Positions 16,955 to 24,477 of a DNA stretch of 64,000 bases are shown here, one piece after another. The notes under the pieces were generated by a model. The model did not search any database, was not told the origin of the DNA, and was given only the letters and a program-made list of their open reading frames with translations. How positions within the stretch are numbered: the stretch's first letter is position 1; every line of letters starts with the position of its first letter. The position numbers and the translations under genes were made by a program. Origin of the DNA: an uncultured Ruminococcus sp. (GTDB lineage Bacteria; Bacillota; Clostridia; Oscillospirales; Ruminococcaceae); NCBI GenBank assembly GCA_902786965.1, contig CADAEJ010000004.1:34387-98386 (forward strand), given 5' to 3'.

Positions 16955-17071
16955 CTAACTGCAATATCTTCCCGAAACAATCTTTTGCACACGACCGAAA
17001 AGCCCTGACCAGAAAAAGCCAAAGCTAAAAAAGAAGTATGTAAAGACTGCGGACAATATTACAGTGAACAT
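16955..17071 (-). CDS. Aromatic-rich leader peptide of the aroF attenuator
   Basis: A 38-codon ORF starting ATG at 17071 with AAAGGA upstream and stopping TAG at 16957-16955. Residues 12-21 read YFFFSFGFFW: eight aromatic codons in ten, with nine Phe, two Tyr and one Trp overall. It lies in the transcribed leader of DAHP synthase, directly followed by a terminator. By the classical model, scarcity of charged aromatic tRNAs stalls the ribosome at codons 12-21, leaving codons 27-30 free to pair with the terminator 5' arm. This is inferred from sequence; a small membrane protein is the alternative since residues 2-25 are hydrophobic. Confidence 0.8.
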   Translation of the reverse strand: MFTVILSAVFTYFFFSFGFFWSGLFGRVQKIVSGRYCS

Positions 17072-17100
17072 CTTTTTTGTTCCTTTCACAGATTTGATAG

Positions 17101-17134
17101 GTACAGCATAGCACCTCGATTGATTTTTGTCAAG
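17101..17134 (-). promoter_or_regulatory. Promoter of the aroF leader transcript
   Basis: On the minus strand TTGACA, a 17-bp spacer (AAAATCAATCGAGGTGC) and TATGCT lie about 35 bp upstream of the leader peptide start, a near-consensus housekeeping promoter. Confidence 0.85.
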
Positions 17135-17142
17135 TGAACTTT

Positions 17143-18411
17143 TTATGAACTGCTGTCTGTTTTATATTTTTCTACCAGATGGTAGACCTTGACATCGACC
17201 TGCGCATCGACCAGCACGCCGCTTTCGGTGTACTCCTCGCTGAAAACTCTGCCGTCTATGCGTATGGTGCTGAGCAGTCCGCCCTTGTCAAACGGCAAAA
17301 GCAGCTTACAGCGTATGCACGACTGCGGCAGGGCGCTTTGCACCGCAAGCAGCAGGTCATCTATACCTCTGCCCTGCTTTGCGGATATTTTGACGGTGCC
17401 CTGCTGCTGCGAGATATCGAGCATATTGATATTGGGGACTTTATCGCACTTGTTAAGCACGGTGACAACGGGTATGCCCGCACAGCCAAGCTCGCCGAGC
17501 AGCTCGTTTGTTACCCTGACCTGCTCCTCACAGTCCTGCGCCGAGGCATCGCAGACGTGGATTATCACATCGGCGTTCGCAGCCTCCTCAAGCGTTGATT
17601 TGAACGCTTCGACCAGCCTGTGCGGCAGCCTTCTTATCAGTCCTACGGTATCGACCAGCGTGACGCTGCGCCCGTCGGGAAGCTCTATCGCCCTTGAGGT
17701 TGTTTCAAGCGTTGCGAAAAGCTTATTCTCTGCAAGCACGCCCGCCTGCGTGAGTGTATTGAGCAGCGTGGACTTGCCGACATTGGTATATCCCACTATC
17801 GCCGCAACGAGCACGTTGTCCTTTTTGCGCCGTTTGTGCAGCATATCACGCCGCTTTTCGATCTCTTTAAGCTCGCCCGAAAGCTTTTCGATATGCTCGC
17901 GGATATGGCGCTTGTCGGTTTCGAGCTTTTTCTCACCCGGACCTCTTGTGCCGATGCCGCCGCCCGTTCTTGAAAGCTCGATGCCCCTGCCCGTAAGGCG
18001 AGGGAGCATATATCTGCTCTGCGCTATCTCGACCTGCAATCTGCCCTCGCGGGTAGTCGCCCTTTGCGCAAATATATCAAGGATAAGCATTGTGCGGTCT
18101 ATCGCATAGACGTTGCAGGCTTTTTCGATATTTCGCATCTGCGTACCTGTCAGCTCACAGTCAAAAATGATCCTATCGACTGCAAACTGCTCGCAAAGCT
18201 GCGCCATCTCTTCAAGTCTGCCTGCACCGATGCAGGTCGCGCTGTCATAAGCAGGGCGCTTTTGCACGACCCTTGCAACGACCTCTCCGCCTGCGGTGCG
18301 CACAAGCTCCTCAAGCTCGTCAAGCGAGGAGGACATATCGTATGTGCCAAGATCAGCCGCTGCTATCAGCACTTTTTCGGGTGCAGCCGTGTTTTCCAAA
18401 TATTCTGCCAT
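17143..18411 (-). CDS. hflX: GTPase HflX (ribosome-associated)
   Basis: HflX GTPases bind the 50S ribosomal subunit and split stalled or hibernating ribosomes under stress. 422 aa. Features: N-terminal HflX domain with CIGAGRLEEM, the basic segment SRTGGGIGTRGPGEKKLETD, a coiled-coil, then the G domain with VGYTNVGKST (P-loop), VDTVGLI and NKCDKV. The start at 18411 (MAEYLENT) fits the family. An upstream frame extending to 18453 only translates the dispersed repeat. No good ribosome site is visible, because the repeat at 18414 begins three bases from the ATG. Confidence 0.93.
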   Translation of the reverse strand: MAEYLENTAAPEKVLIAAADLGTYDMSSSLDELEELVRTAGGEVVARVVQKRPAYDSATCIGAGRLEEMAQLCEQFAVDRIIFDCELTGTQMRNIEKACNVYAIDRTMLILDIFAQRATTREGRLQVEIAQSRYMLPRLTGRGIELSRTGGGIGTRGPGEKKLETDKRHIREHIEKLSGELKEIEKRRDMLHKRRKKDNVLVAAIVGYTNVGKSTLLNTLTQAGVLAENKLFATLETTSRAIELPDGRSVTLVDTVGLIRRLPHRLVEAFKSTLEEAANADVIIHVCDASAQDCEEQVRVTNELLGELGCAGIPVVTVLNKCDKVPNINMLDISQQQGTVKISAKQGRGIDDLLLAVQSALPQSCIRCKLLLPFDKGGLLSTIRIDGRVFSEEYTESGVLVDAQVDVKVYHLVEKYKTDSSS

Positions 18412-18413
18412 AT

Positions 18414-18571
18414 CAGTTGGGGGAAACCCTTTTGGAGAAGGGTTCTCCCCCAAACCCCCTTCCTAAACCTTTTAATGCTTTTTCGGCACAAGGTGTCTGC
18501 GACACCTTATCCCGAAAAAGTAATAGAAAGTTCAAAAAGAGTTTGAGAAAAAACACTCCCAAGAGAATACC
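18414..18571. repeat. Dispersed structured repeat, copy 1 (158 bp)
   Basis: Closely matches 52238-52396. Hairpin 1 (18417-18453): TTGGGGGA/TCCCCCAA closing AACCCTT/AAGGGTT. A conserved linker CCCCCTTCCTAAACCTTTTA follows. Hairpin 2 (18478-18520): CTTTTTCGG/CCGAAAAAG outside, AGGTGTC/GACACCT inside. Then a conserved tail with GTTTGAGAAAAAAC and CTCCCAAGAGA. Hairpin 2 has a different sequence from copy 2 but the same pairing. It lies in the hflX leader, antisense to the orientation given, just before the start codon. Confidence 0.9.
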
Positions 18572-18643
18572 ACAGCTGATATAACAAATTATTCAGAACA
18601 GCACAGCTATTCCCGCAAGAGTACAACTTAACATCTTTATCTT

Positions 18644-18673
18644 TTTATATCACAAACAAAACTGCCTTGTCAA
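18644..18673 (-). promoter_or_regulatory. hflX promoter
   Basis: Minus strand TTGACA (18673-18668), 18-bp spacer, TATAAA (18649-18644). It would give a leader of about 225 nt that contains the whole dispersed repeat. Confidence 0.75.
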
Positions 18674-18812
18674 CAAAAATTTTCCGCGCCGTGAATATTT
18701 CCCGCTTAACTGCCCAAAATAATGCCAAAGGACTTGCGCACCGATAGCGCATATCCTGTCTGCGCAGTTTGCAGACTCTCCATTCTATATCGGGGAAAGG
18801 CAGAAAAACAAA

Positions 18813-19523
18813 ATGAAAAGTTTCAGTTTGAAAAACACAAAGCTTGGCAAAACGCTGGGCAAAAAAGGTCTTTACATCACTATGGGAGCCTGTCTGCTTG
18901 CGCTGGCAGGTGCGGGTGTGGCGGCTTACAACAAGACTGTTGACAGCATTAACAAATCCCTCGTGATAACCGAGCAGAGCACAGAACCTCCGCTTTCGGC
19001 ACAGATAGCAGAAAACAAGGTCACGGACGTTCCCAAGGAAACGACGGCGGCCACGCAAAAGCCCGAGGAAAAGACCGAACACAAGGAAGATCTGAACACA
19101 AAGACCCAGCCTAACATCATGCCCGTAAGCGGCGAGGTTATATGCGCCTTTTCAAACGGCGAGCTTGTCAAGAGCGAAACACTCGGCGTTTGGAAAACTC
19201 ACGACGGCATTGACATCAAAGCCGAACTCGGCGCACCGGTAAAGGCGATGAACAAGGGAAAGGTCATCAAGGTGTGGTCTGACTCGCTGTGGGGCAACTG
19301 CATCAAGATCGACCACGGCAACGGTGTTACGGGTCACTATTACGGTCTTACGGCGGCGGCGGCGGTATCCGAGGGCGACATGGTAAACTCGGGTGACGTT
19401 ATCGGCGCGGTAGGTGACACGGCGCAGATAGAGGTCGCGCAGGCAACGCATCTGCACTTTGCGCTTGACCGAAACGGCACATGGATAGACCCTGTTGAAT
19501 ATATCAGCCCTTCTGCCAAATAG
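18813..19523 (+). CDS. M23-family peptidase, SpoIIQ-like
   Basis: A 236-aa membrane-anchored protein: basic N-terminus, one helix at residues 20-40, a Pro/Thr/Glu/Lys-rich linker (about 50-100), then a LytM domain. Zinc ligands appear present: H130 and D134 in KTHDGIDI, and HLH at 213-215. The usual YxHL motif reads HYYGL, so the second catalytic His is altered. This architecture matches clostridial SpoIIQ, the forespore partner of SpoIIIAH needed for engulfment; a wall-hydrolase role is the alternative. It is divergent from hflX and monocistronic, with a terminator after it. Confidence 0.7.
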   Translation: MKSFSLKNTKLGKTLGKKGLYITMGACLLALAGAGVAAYNKTVDSINKSLVITEQSTEPPLSAQIAENKVTDVPKETTAATQKPEEKTEHKEDLNTKTQPNIMPVSGEVICAFSNGELVKSETLGVWKTHDGIDIKAELGAPVKAMNKGKVIKVWSDSLWGNCIKIDHGNGVTGHYYGLTAAAAVSEGDMVNSGDVIGAVGDTAQIEVAQATHLHFALDRNGTWIDPVEYISPSAK

Positions 19524-19572
19524 GTTTTCCCATAATATATCCCCCATACCAAAAGGAGCTTGAGGCTCCGCA

Positions 19573-19622
19573 GAAAAAGAGAGCTTTGCACGCCCAAATA
19601 CTGTGCAAGGCTCCTCTTTTTG
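19573..19622. terminator. Probable bidirectional terminator
   Basis: AAAAGAGAGCTTTGCAC pairs with GTGCAAGGCTCCTCTTTT (minor bulge), followed by T-run. It lies between the convergent M23 peptidase and epimerase genes. A smaller GGAGC/GCTCC hairpin precedes it. Confidence 0.75.
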
Positions 19623-19634
19623 CGATATACAGTG

Positions 19635-20651
19635 TTACGGTTTTTGTGTGAGTGCGAGGTAATTCTCAATGCACTCGTCAAGCCCTTTATCAAGATCTAC
19701 CGCGGGGCTCCAGCCTGTGCGCATTCTTATTTTTTCGGTAGACAGCAGTCTGCGCTCGGGATCTGATTCACGGTATCCGCTGAACTCGATAACAGGATCT
19801 TTGATACCCATTTTCGCTGCACACTTTTTAGCGAGGTCGATTATCGTTATCTCCTCGTCGGTGGCGACGTTGTAGACTGTGCCGTCAAGCGCGCTGCCTG
19901 TGGAGACAAGTGCAAGCACAGCGCTGCAGCTGTCAAAGTTATTGAGAAACGTCCTGCGGTTTTTTCGCGAATTTTCGAGCAGAACGACCTTTCCGTTTTC
20001 CTTGAAGCTGTTGATGATGAATGGGATTATGTGCTTTGGGTATCTTTCATTTTTGCTGTATACGTTTGCAAATCTTATCGAGCAGCCCTTTATTCTGCCT
20101 GAATCCACTGCATCCTTTATGAAGAACTCGGTGAGAAGTTTACCGACAGCATAGCTTGTGCGCTGGCTGTGCTCGGCATCGGAGAGAGTGAGATAGTCGT
20201 CCTCACGCACGCCGCCGTTCTCGTTCCACGAGTTCATCGAGTAGACCTCTGAGGTCGAGCAGTTGATAAACTTCTCTGCTTTTGTGCGAAGTGCCTGCTG
20301 CAAAAAGGCATTCATGCCCGTTACATTGGTTTCAAAGGTTTCGTAAACATGGTAAAAATGCTCGGTATGCACTACCGCGGCACAGTTTATATATACGGTT
20401 TCATCAAAGCTGTTTTTCAGCGCATTTACACGGCTTTCAATGTCTGTCATCTGCGCGGTATCATTCAGATCGTACTCAAAGAACTCAAAGCGCTCGTCAT
20501 CAAGGCATTCCTGTACTGTCTGAATTGAAGATGCGTAAAAGTTATCAAAACCGATAACGTGATGATTTGCGCTCTTATCAGAAAGTATCTGGCGGACAAG
20601 CTCGCTGCCTGTCATACCAGTTACACCGCTTATCACATAAAGTGTTCCCAT
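19635..20651 (-). CDS. NAD(P)-dependent sugar epimerase/dehydratase
   Basis: A 338-aa extended short-chain dehydrogenase. It shows the Rossmann motif SGVTGMTGS at the N-terminus, a Tyr-Lys active site in SYAVGKLLTE, the preceding NCSTSEVY Ser/Thr, and a C-terminal domain with GWSPAVDLDKGL typical of sugar-nucleotide epimerases. Likely acts on a nucleotide sugar for the surface polymer built by the neighbouring LicD/LicC-type genes. It follows licD-like by 13 bp and is the last gene of the four-gene minus operon starting at 24251. The substrate cannot be read from sequence. Confidence 0.8.
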   Translation of the reverse strand: MGTLYVISGVTGMTGSELVRQILSDKSANHHVIGFDNFYASSIQTVQECLDDERFEFFEYDLNDTAQMTDIESRVNALKNSFDETVYINCAAVVHTEHFYHVYETFETNVTGMNAFLQQALRTKAEKFINCSTSEVYSMNSWNENGGVREDDYLTLSDAEHSQRTSYAVGKLLTEFFIKDAVDSGRIKGCSIRFANVYSKNERYPKHIIPFIINSFKENGKVVLLENSRKNRRTFLNNFDSCSAVLALVSTGSALDGTVYNVATDEEITIIDLAKKCAAKMGIKDPVIEFSGYRESDPERRLLSTEKIRMRTGWSPAVDLDKGLDECIENYLALTQKP

Positions 20652-20664
20652 TTTTTCAGCTCCC

Positions 20665-21561
20665 TTAATACTCTATCCTTGAAAATGACACCTTTGGCAC
20701 GCGCTTTTCGGGCGGCGGCGGTGTCATATAGTCATCGTAGGTATATTTTAAGATCTCGTCATAGTCCCTTGTGCCGATAAGCTCGGTGTCCTCAAATTTA
20801 TACCTTTGCAGGCGGACAAACCATTTTTTCGGCATACCGAAGCGCTTTCTTATCGGGTTTTTAACATAGAGTGTGCCGAAAGGCGGAAAGGTCAGGCATC
20901 TGACGCGGTTGCATTTTTTTGTGCTGCTTTTGCTCTCCCAGCGTTTAAGATGCTTATATACGCTGTCAGCAGGTATGCGCGAAAGCAGACTGAACCAGGC
21001 TTTTTTCAAGCCCTTTTCCGTGACCCTGCCCACATTTGCCCAGAGTATCTTGCGGCAGATATAGCAGTCGATATTCTGATACACCTGCCCTGCAAGCGAC
21101 AGAGGAACATCGTCAAGCGGGAAGATATCAATGTATACTCCATTTTTGCATTTTATATGCTGCTGACCTGTGCGCATATGATATGTGCCTGTTTTGCGCA
21201 GCTTGCCGTATCCCCAAAGATATTGGGGATCGGTGGAATGATCCTGAAAGAAGCATATTGCGGGATCAAGCTCGCGGGCGGCTTTTTTGAACTTTTCATA
21301 GTCCTCGCGCAGCATTGCTATATCGGCATCATCGTCCCAGGGGATATAACCCTTATGGCGCACTGCACCAAGAAGCGTTCCGCAGAAAATGGTGTAGCGT
21401 ATCTTATATTTGCGGCACACGCGGTCAAGCTCCTTGAGCAGCGACAGCTCGACCAGCTGGAGCCGCCTGAATTCATCGGGCGAGAGCTTTTCGTCATTGG
21501 TTTTTATGACGCGGATAGTATCAAGGTCTGTGAGAAGATCGGTCTGATTCTGATTTTGCAT
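20665..21561 (-). CDS. LicD-family phosphotransferase
   Basis: LicD-family proteins transfer phosphocholine or related phospho-groups from CDP carriers onto cell-surface glycans. The 298-aa protein has the signature GTLLGAVRHKGYIPWDDDAD near residues 60-80, where the Asp residues belong to the nucleotidyltransferase-like active site, followed by IDIFPLDD. The start at 21561 follows AAGGAGAG. The two genes upstream encode a cytidylyltransferase fusion and an iron alcohol dehydrogenase, which suggests a phosphonate or phospho-alcohol donor rather than only choline. That donor is inference. Confidence 0.85.
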   Translation of the reverse strand: MQNQNQTDLLTDLDTIRVIKTNDEKLSPDEFRRLQLVELSLLKELDRVCRKYKIRYTIFCGTLLGAVRHKGYIPWDDDADIAMLREDYEKFKKAARELDPAICFFQDHSTDPQYLWGYGKLRKTGTYHMRTGQQHIKCKNGVYIDIFPLDDVPLSLAGQVYQNIDCYICRKILWANVGRVTEKGLKKAWFSLLSRIPADSVYKHLKRWESKSSTKKCNRVRCLTFPPFGTLYVKNPIRKRFGMPKKWFVRLQRYKFEDTELIGTRDYDEILKYTYDDYMTPPPPEKRVPKVSFSRIEY

Positions 21562-21652
21562 TTGTTTTCTCTCCTTAATGCATAATATCATTTATCGGAA
21601 AAAGCCCACTGTAATAAAAGTAGTGCCTGTCAATTCAGCAAGCTTACGTACT

Positions 21653-22774
21653 TCATTTGTATTCACCAAGTATTTCTCTATAGAGCTTTTCTATCGCGCA
21701 GACATCAAGTCTGACAGGATTGTTTTTTAGTCTGTCGGGATTTACCGATGTTTTCAGGATATCAATATCAGTCTGTGCGCGCATTTTCGGCGCTTCAAGA
21801 CCGAGGCTGTCAACTATCCCCGCGAACCTTTCAGCCGCAGACTGCGCGGTTTTGCAGCCCATCGCATCAGCTATTTCATCAAATGAATCTTTGAGGAAGC
21901 CTTCGCCCCGCGGATCGATACACTTGTCGGTATTCTCGATCATATACGGGAAAAGCGACCTGACGCAAAGTGCTGCTGCGTGTCCGTGAGCGATGCCGTA
22001 GAGGCTTGTCAGCTTGTAGCACATCGCGTGGCCTGCGGTCGTCTGCGTGATGTTTATCGCTTTGCCTGCAAGGTTTGCGGCTTTGAACATTGTTGGGAAA
22101 ACGATCTCGTCGCCGTCAAGATAGCTTTGCATATTTTCAAGTATCAGCTTTATCGTCTGTACGCAATACCGCTTGCTTTGCTCGGTGCTGCCCATCGACC
22201 ACACCGACTCGATAGCGTGGCACAGTGCATCGAGCATTGTTGATCTTTTCTGATAATCCGGCAGTGTCGCAAGCACCTGCGGCTCAAAAAGCACTGCATC
22301 GGGTATACAGCTCTCGTAGGTTATCGACTGCTTTTCGCCCTTATAGTAGATGACCGCATAGCGCGTTGCCTCGCTGCCTGTGCCTGCGGTCGTGGGGACT
22401 GCAAGCAGCGGCATATCGCAGGGAACTACCTGCTGGGTGAGGTAGTTCTTGCTGTTGTCCATATTTTTGTACAGTTTTATACATTTTGCTACATCTATCG
22501 CAGAGCCTCCGCCGACTGCGGCTATCATATCACAGCCGCTTTCGCGCAGGACTTGTTCACCGCGCACAACACTTTCATACGCGGGATTCGACTCGAAATC
22601 CGAAAAGCGTATCACCTGTATGCCCCTGCGTTTTTCAAGCCCTTCAAAATATTCATCAAGGCGCAGAAAATGTATGGAATCATCGCACACGAGAAGCAGT
22701 TTTTTTACCCTCGCTTTATCAAGATATCCGTCAAGGTCTTTGAGGTCGCTTGCGGTATTAAGGATGGTCTGCAT
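21653..22774 (-). CDS. Iron-containing alcohol dehydrogenase, phosphonoacetaldehyde-reductase-like
   Basis: A 373-aa group III alcohol dehydrogenase. Visible: GGGSAIDVAK (NAD binding), PTTAGTGSEATRYAV, metal ligands in DALCHAIES and in YGIAHGHAAAL, and the AGKAINITQTTAGHAM segment. The wording of these motifs recalls the Fe-ADHs found next to PEP mutase in gut Firmicutes, which reduce phosphonoacetaldehyde to 2-hydroxyethylphosphonate. The gene starts at 22774 after GGAGGAG, one base past the stop of the LicC/cytidylyltransferase fusion that retains a PEP-mutase remnant. Substrate assignment is inferred from that context. Confidence 0.75.
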   Translation of the reverse strand: MQTILNTASDLKDLDGYLDKARVKKLLLVCDDSIHFLRLDEYFEGLEKRRGIQVIRFSDFESNPAYESVVRGEQVLRESGCDMIAAVGGGSAIDVAKCIKLYKNMDNSKNYLTQQVVPCDMPLLAVPTTAGTGSEATRYAVIYYKGEKQSITYESCIPDAVLFEPQVLATLPDYQKRSTMLDALCHAIESVWSMGSTEQSKRYCVQTIKLILENMQSYLDGDEIVFPTMFKAANLAGKAINITQTTAGHAMCYKLTSLYGIAHGHAAALCVRSLFPYMIENTDKCIDPRGEGFLKDSFDEIADAMGCKTAQSAAERFAGIVDSLGLEAPKMRAQTDIDILKTSVNPDRLKNNPVRLDVCAIEKLYREILGEYK

Positions 22775-22775
22775 C

Positions 22776-24251
22776 TTACTTCTCCTCCGATGTGGTGCAA
22801 TAGCCCTGAAGTTCAAGGCTTTGCGCGCTGATAAGCCTGCCGAGCGTTTCGCTGCTTTCGCTGTGTGCAAAAAGCACGGTATCGAATCCGAAAGATCTTA
22901 GCTGTGCAGCAGATAGCGAAATATCCGTGCAGACAGCAGCCAAAGGAGCATCCGTGCGGGCTTTGAAACGCTGTGCAAAGCTGCACAGGGCATCTATATC
23001 ATCACTGCGCACTGCTGTTATATCTGCACTGCGGGCGCGCTGCATAGCGGTATCAAGGGATCTGTCGGTATCCTCTCCGAGCGAAATGACACAGACCCTT
23101 GCGCTGACCTGCGGCTCGCTTGATTTAAGAGTTCTGCTGTCAAGCTTTTTGTACTTTTCGTCCTTGGCGTATGGGAACTCTACGAGCCGTGCGCCGTATC
23201 TGGCAAGCAGCGCTGCTGCCTCATCACGAACAGGTTTTTGCAGTCCGCTTTCCCAATCATCGCCGTGAACAACGATATCAGGTCGGTATTTTTCTATATT
23301 CTCTTTATAGCTGAGGGTGTTTTGTGCAACGACTCTATACACGCCTTTTATGCTTTCAAACATTGACCTGCGCTCTTCAAACGGCATAAGCGGCGCTTTT
23401 TTGTAGCTCGCAACTGCCTCGTCGGTAAGCACACCAATCGTGAGCCTGCCAAGTCTTGCTGCTTTTTTGATTATCGCGATATGACCACTGTGGAGCATAT
23501 CAACGGAAAAGCTCATATATACGTTAGTGCTTTCGGCTTTTTTCAGCGCTGCGCTGACCTTTTCAAGATCAACCGGATCATCTATCTCGGCACAAAGGGA
23601 GGTACCTACATCAAAAGGCTTTATCTCGCAGCGGTGCGATACTTCGTTAAGCGCATTCTCGGCATAGCATTTAATCTTTGCCTGCTCGCCGCTTTCACAG
23701 AAAGCTGTGATATTTTCAAGCCACACCTTCCAGTCGGCACGGCGCAGCTTATAAAGCGGCTGAGCTGCAACGGCATTCTCAAAAAACTCAATGCCGACCT
23801 TGCCGATTTTGCCGCCGCAAAGCACAGCTTTGAAATCCTTCTGCGGAAGCGGTGCGGTGGTGCTGACTGCCATAGCGCTGCCGTCAAATTCAAGCAGCGA
23901 ATCAAACACGCTGTTTTCAAACACAAGGTCGCCGTGCATAAGCAGTATATCGTCATCAAGGTACTCGCGCGCGCAGTAGATGGAATAGATGTAGTTGGTG
24001 CTGTCGTAGACGGGGTTTTTCACAAATGTATATTCAAGCGGCAGGTCGAGCTGCCAACAGTAGTTCTCTAAAACCTTATCGAAGTAGCCTGTGGTGATGA
24101 CGACCTGTTTGATTCCGCTGTAGGCTATCTGGCGAAGCTGCCTGCTCAATATCGTTTCGGTAGCAGATACCTCAGTCATGCACTTTGGCTGTTCACTTGT
24201 CAGCACGCCCATTCGTGTGCCCATACCAGAATTAAGTATCAAAGCCTTCAT
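22776..24251 (-). CDS. LicC-like nucleotidyltransferase fused to a cytidylyltransferase-fold domain and a truncated PEP mutase
   Basis: 491 aa with three parts. Residues 1-235: LicC-type nucleotidyltransferase (LNSGMGTRMG, QPKCMTEV, MHGDLVFE). Residues 244-365: CTP_transf-like domain with HSGH at 254-257, VLTDEAVASYKK and IVVHGDDW, as normally fused ahead of PEP mutase. Residues 383-485 resemble only the last third of PEP mutase (DTAMQRARSADI, LCSFAQRF, FGFDTVLFAH); the N-terminal two thirds with the EDK catalytic loop are absent, in frame. It probably activates a phospho-alcohol with CTP but cannot make phosphonopyruvate. First gene of the minus operon, with its own consensus promoter. Confidence 0.7.
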   Translation of the reverse strand: MKALILNSGMGTRMGVLTSEQPKCMTEVSATETILSRQLRQIAYSGIKQVVITTGYFDKVLENYCWQLDLPLEYTFVKNPVYDSTNYIYSIYCAREYLDDDILLMHGDLVFENSVFDSLLEFDGSAMAVSTTAPLPQKDFKAVLCGGKIGKVGIEFFENAVAAQPLYKLRRADWKVWLENITAFCESGEQAKIKCYAENALNEVSHRCEIKPFDVGTSLCAEIDDPVDLEKVSAALKKAESTNVYMSFSVDMLHSGHIAIIKKAARLGRLTIGVLTDEAVASYKKAPLMPFEERRSMFESIKGVYRVVAQNTLSYKENIEKYRPDIVVHGDDWESGLQKPVRDEAAALLARYGARLVEFPYAKDEKYKKLDSRTLKSSEPQVSARVCVISLGEDTDRSLDTAMQRARSADITAVRSDDIDALCSFAQRFKARTDAPLAAVCTDISLSAAQLRSFGFDTVLFAHSESSETLGRLISAQSLELQGYCTTSEEK

Positions 24252-24333
24252 AACTCTTCCTCTTCACTTCCTCACTTTTGGCGCTGTGCACAATAGCATT
24301 TGTGCAAAATCGCTATACACACTATATACATTA

Positions 24334-24362
24334 AGTATAACAAATCTTACAAACAGTGTCAA
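24334..24362 (-). promoter_or_regulatory. Promoter of the LicC-fusion operon
   Basis: Minus strand TTGACA (24362-24357), 17-bp spacer, TATACT (24339-24334). It lies back to back with the plus-strand promoter at 24403 in the 226-bp intergenic region. Confidence 0.85.
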
Positions 24363-24402
24363 GCAAAACGCGCTGATTTTAGTTATTCTACTCCTTCGCG
24401 CC

Positions 24403-24431
24403 TTGACATATAGGGGTGCGCGTGATATAAT
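24403..24431 (+). promoter_or_regulatory. Promoter of the YIDP small protein and YidC-TagF operon
   Basis: Perfect TTGACA (24403-24408), 17-bp spacer, TATAAT (24426-24431), 46 bp before the start codon. Confidence 0.88.
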
Positions 24432-24477
24432 AAAAAAGTTAAAACAAATAGGATATCTGCCGAAAGGGATGTTTATA

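Noticed and set aside
16867..17142. T-box leader before aroF
   Set aside because: No T-box sequence or specifier stem was visible; the leader-peptide model explains the region fully.
18417..18453. First hairpin of the dispersed repeat as a terminator
   Set aside because: Very stable, but no T-run follows on either strand, and copy 2 lies inside an operon.
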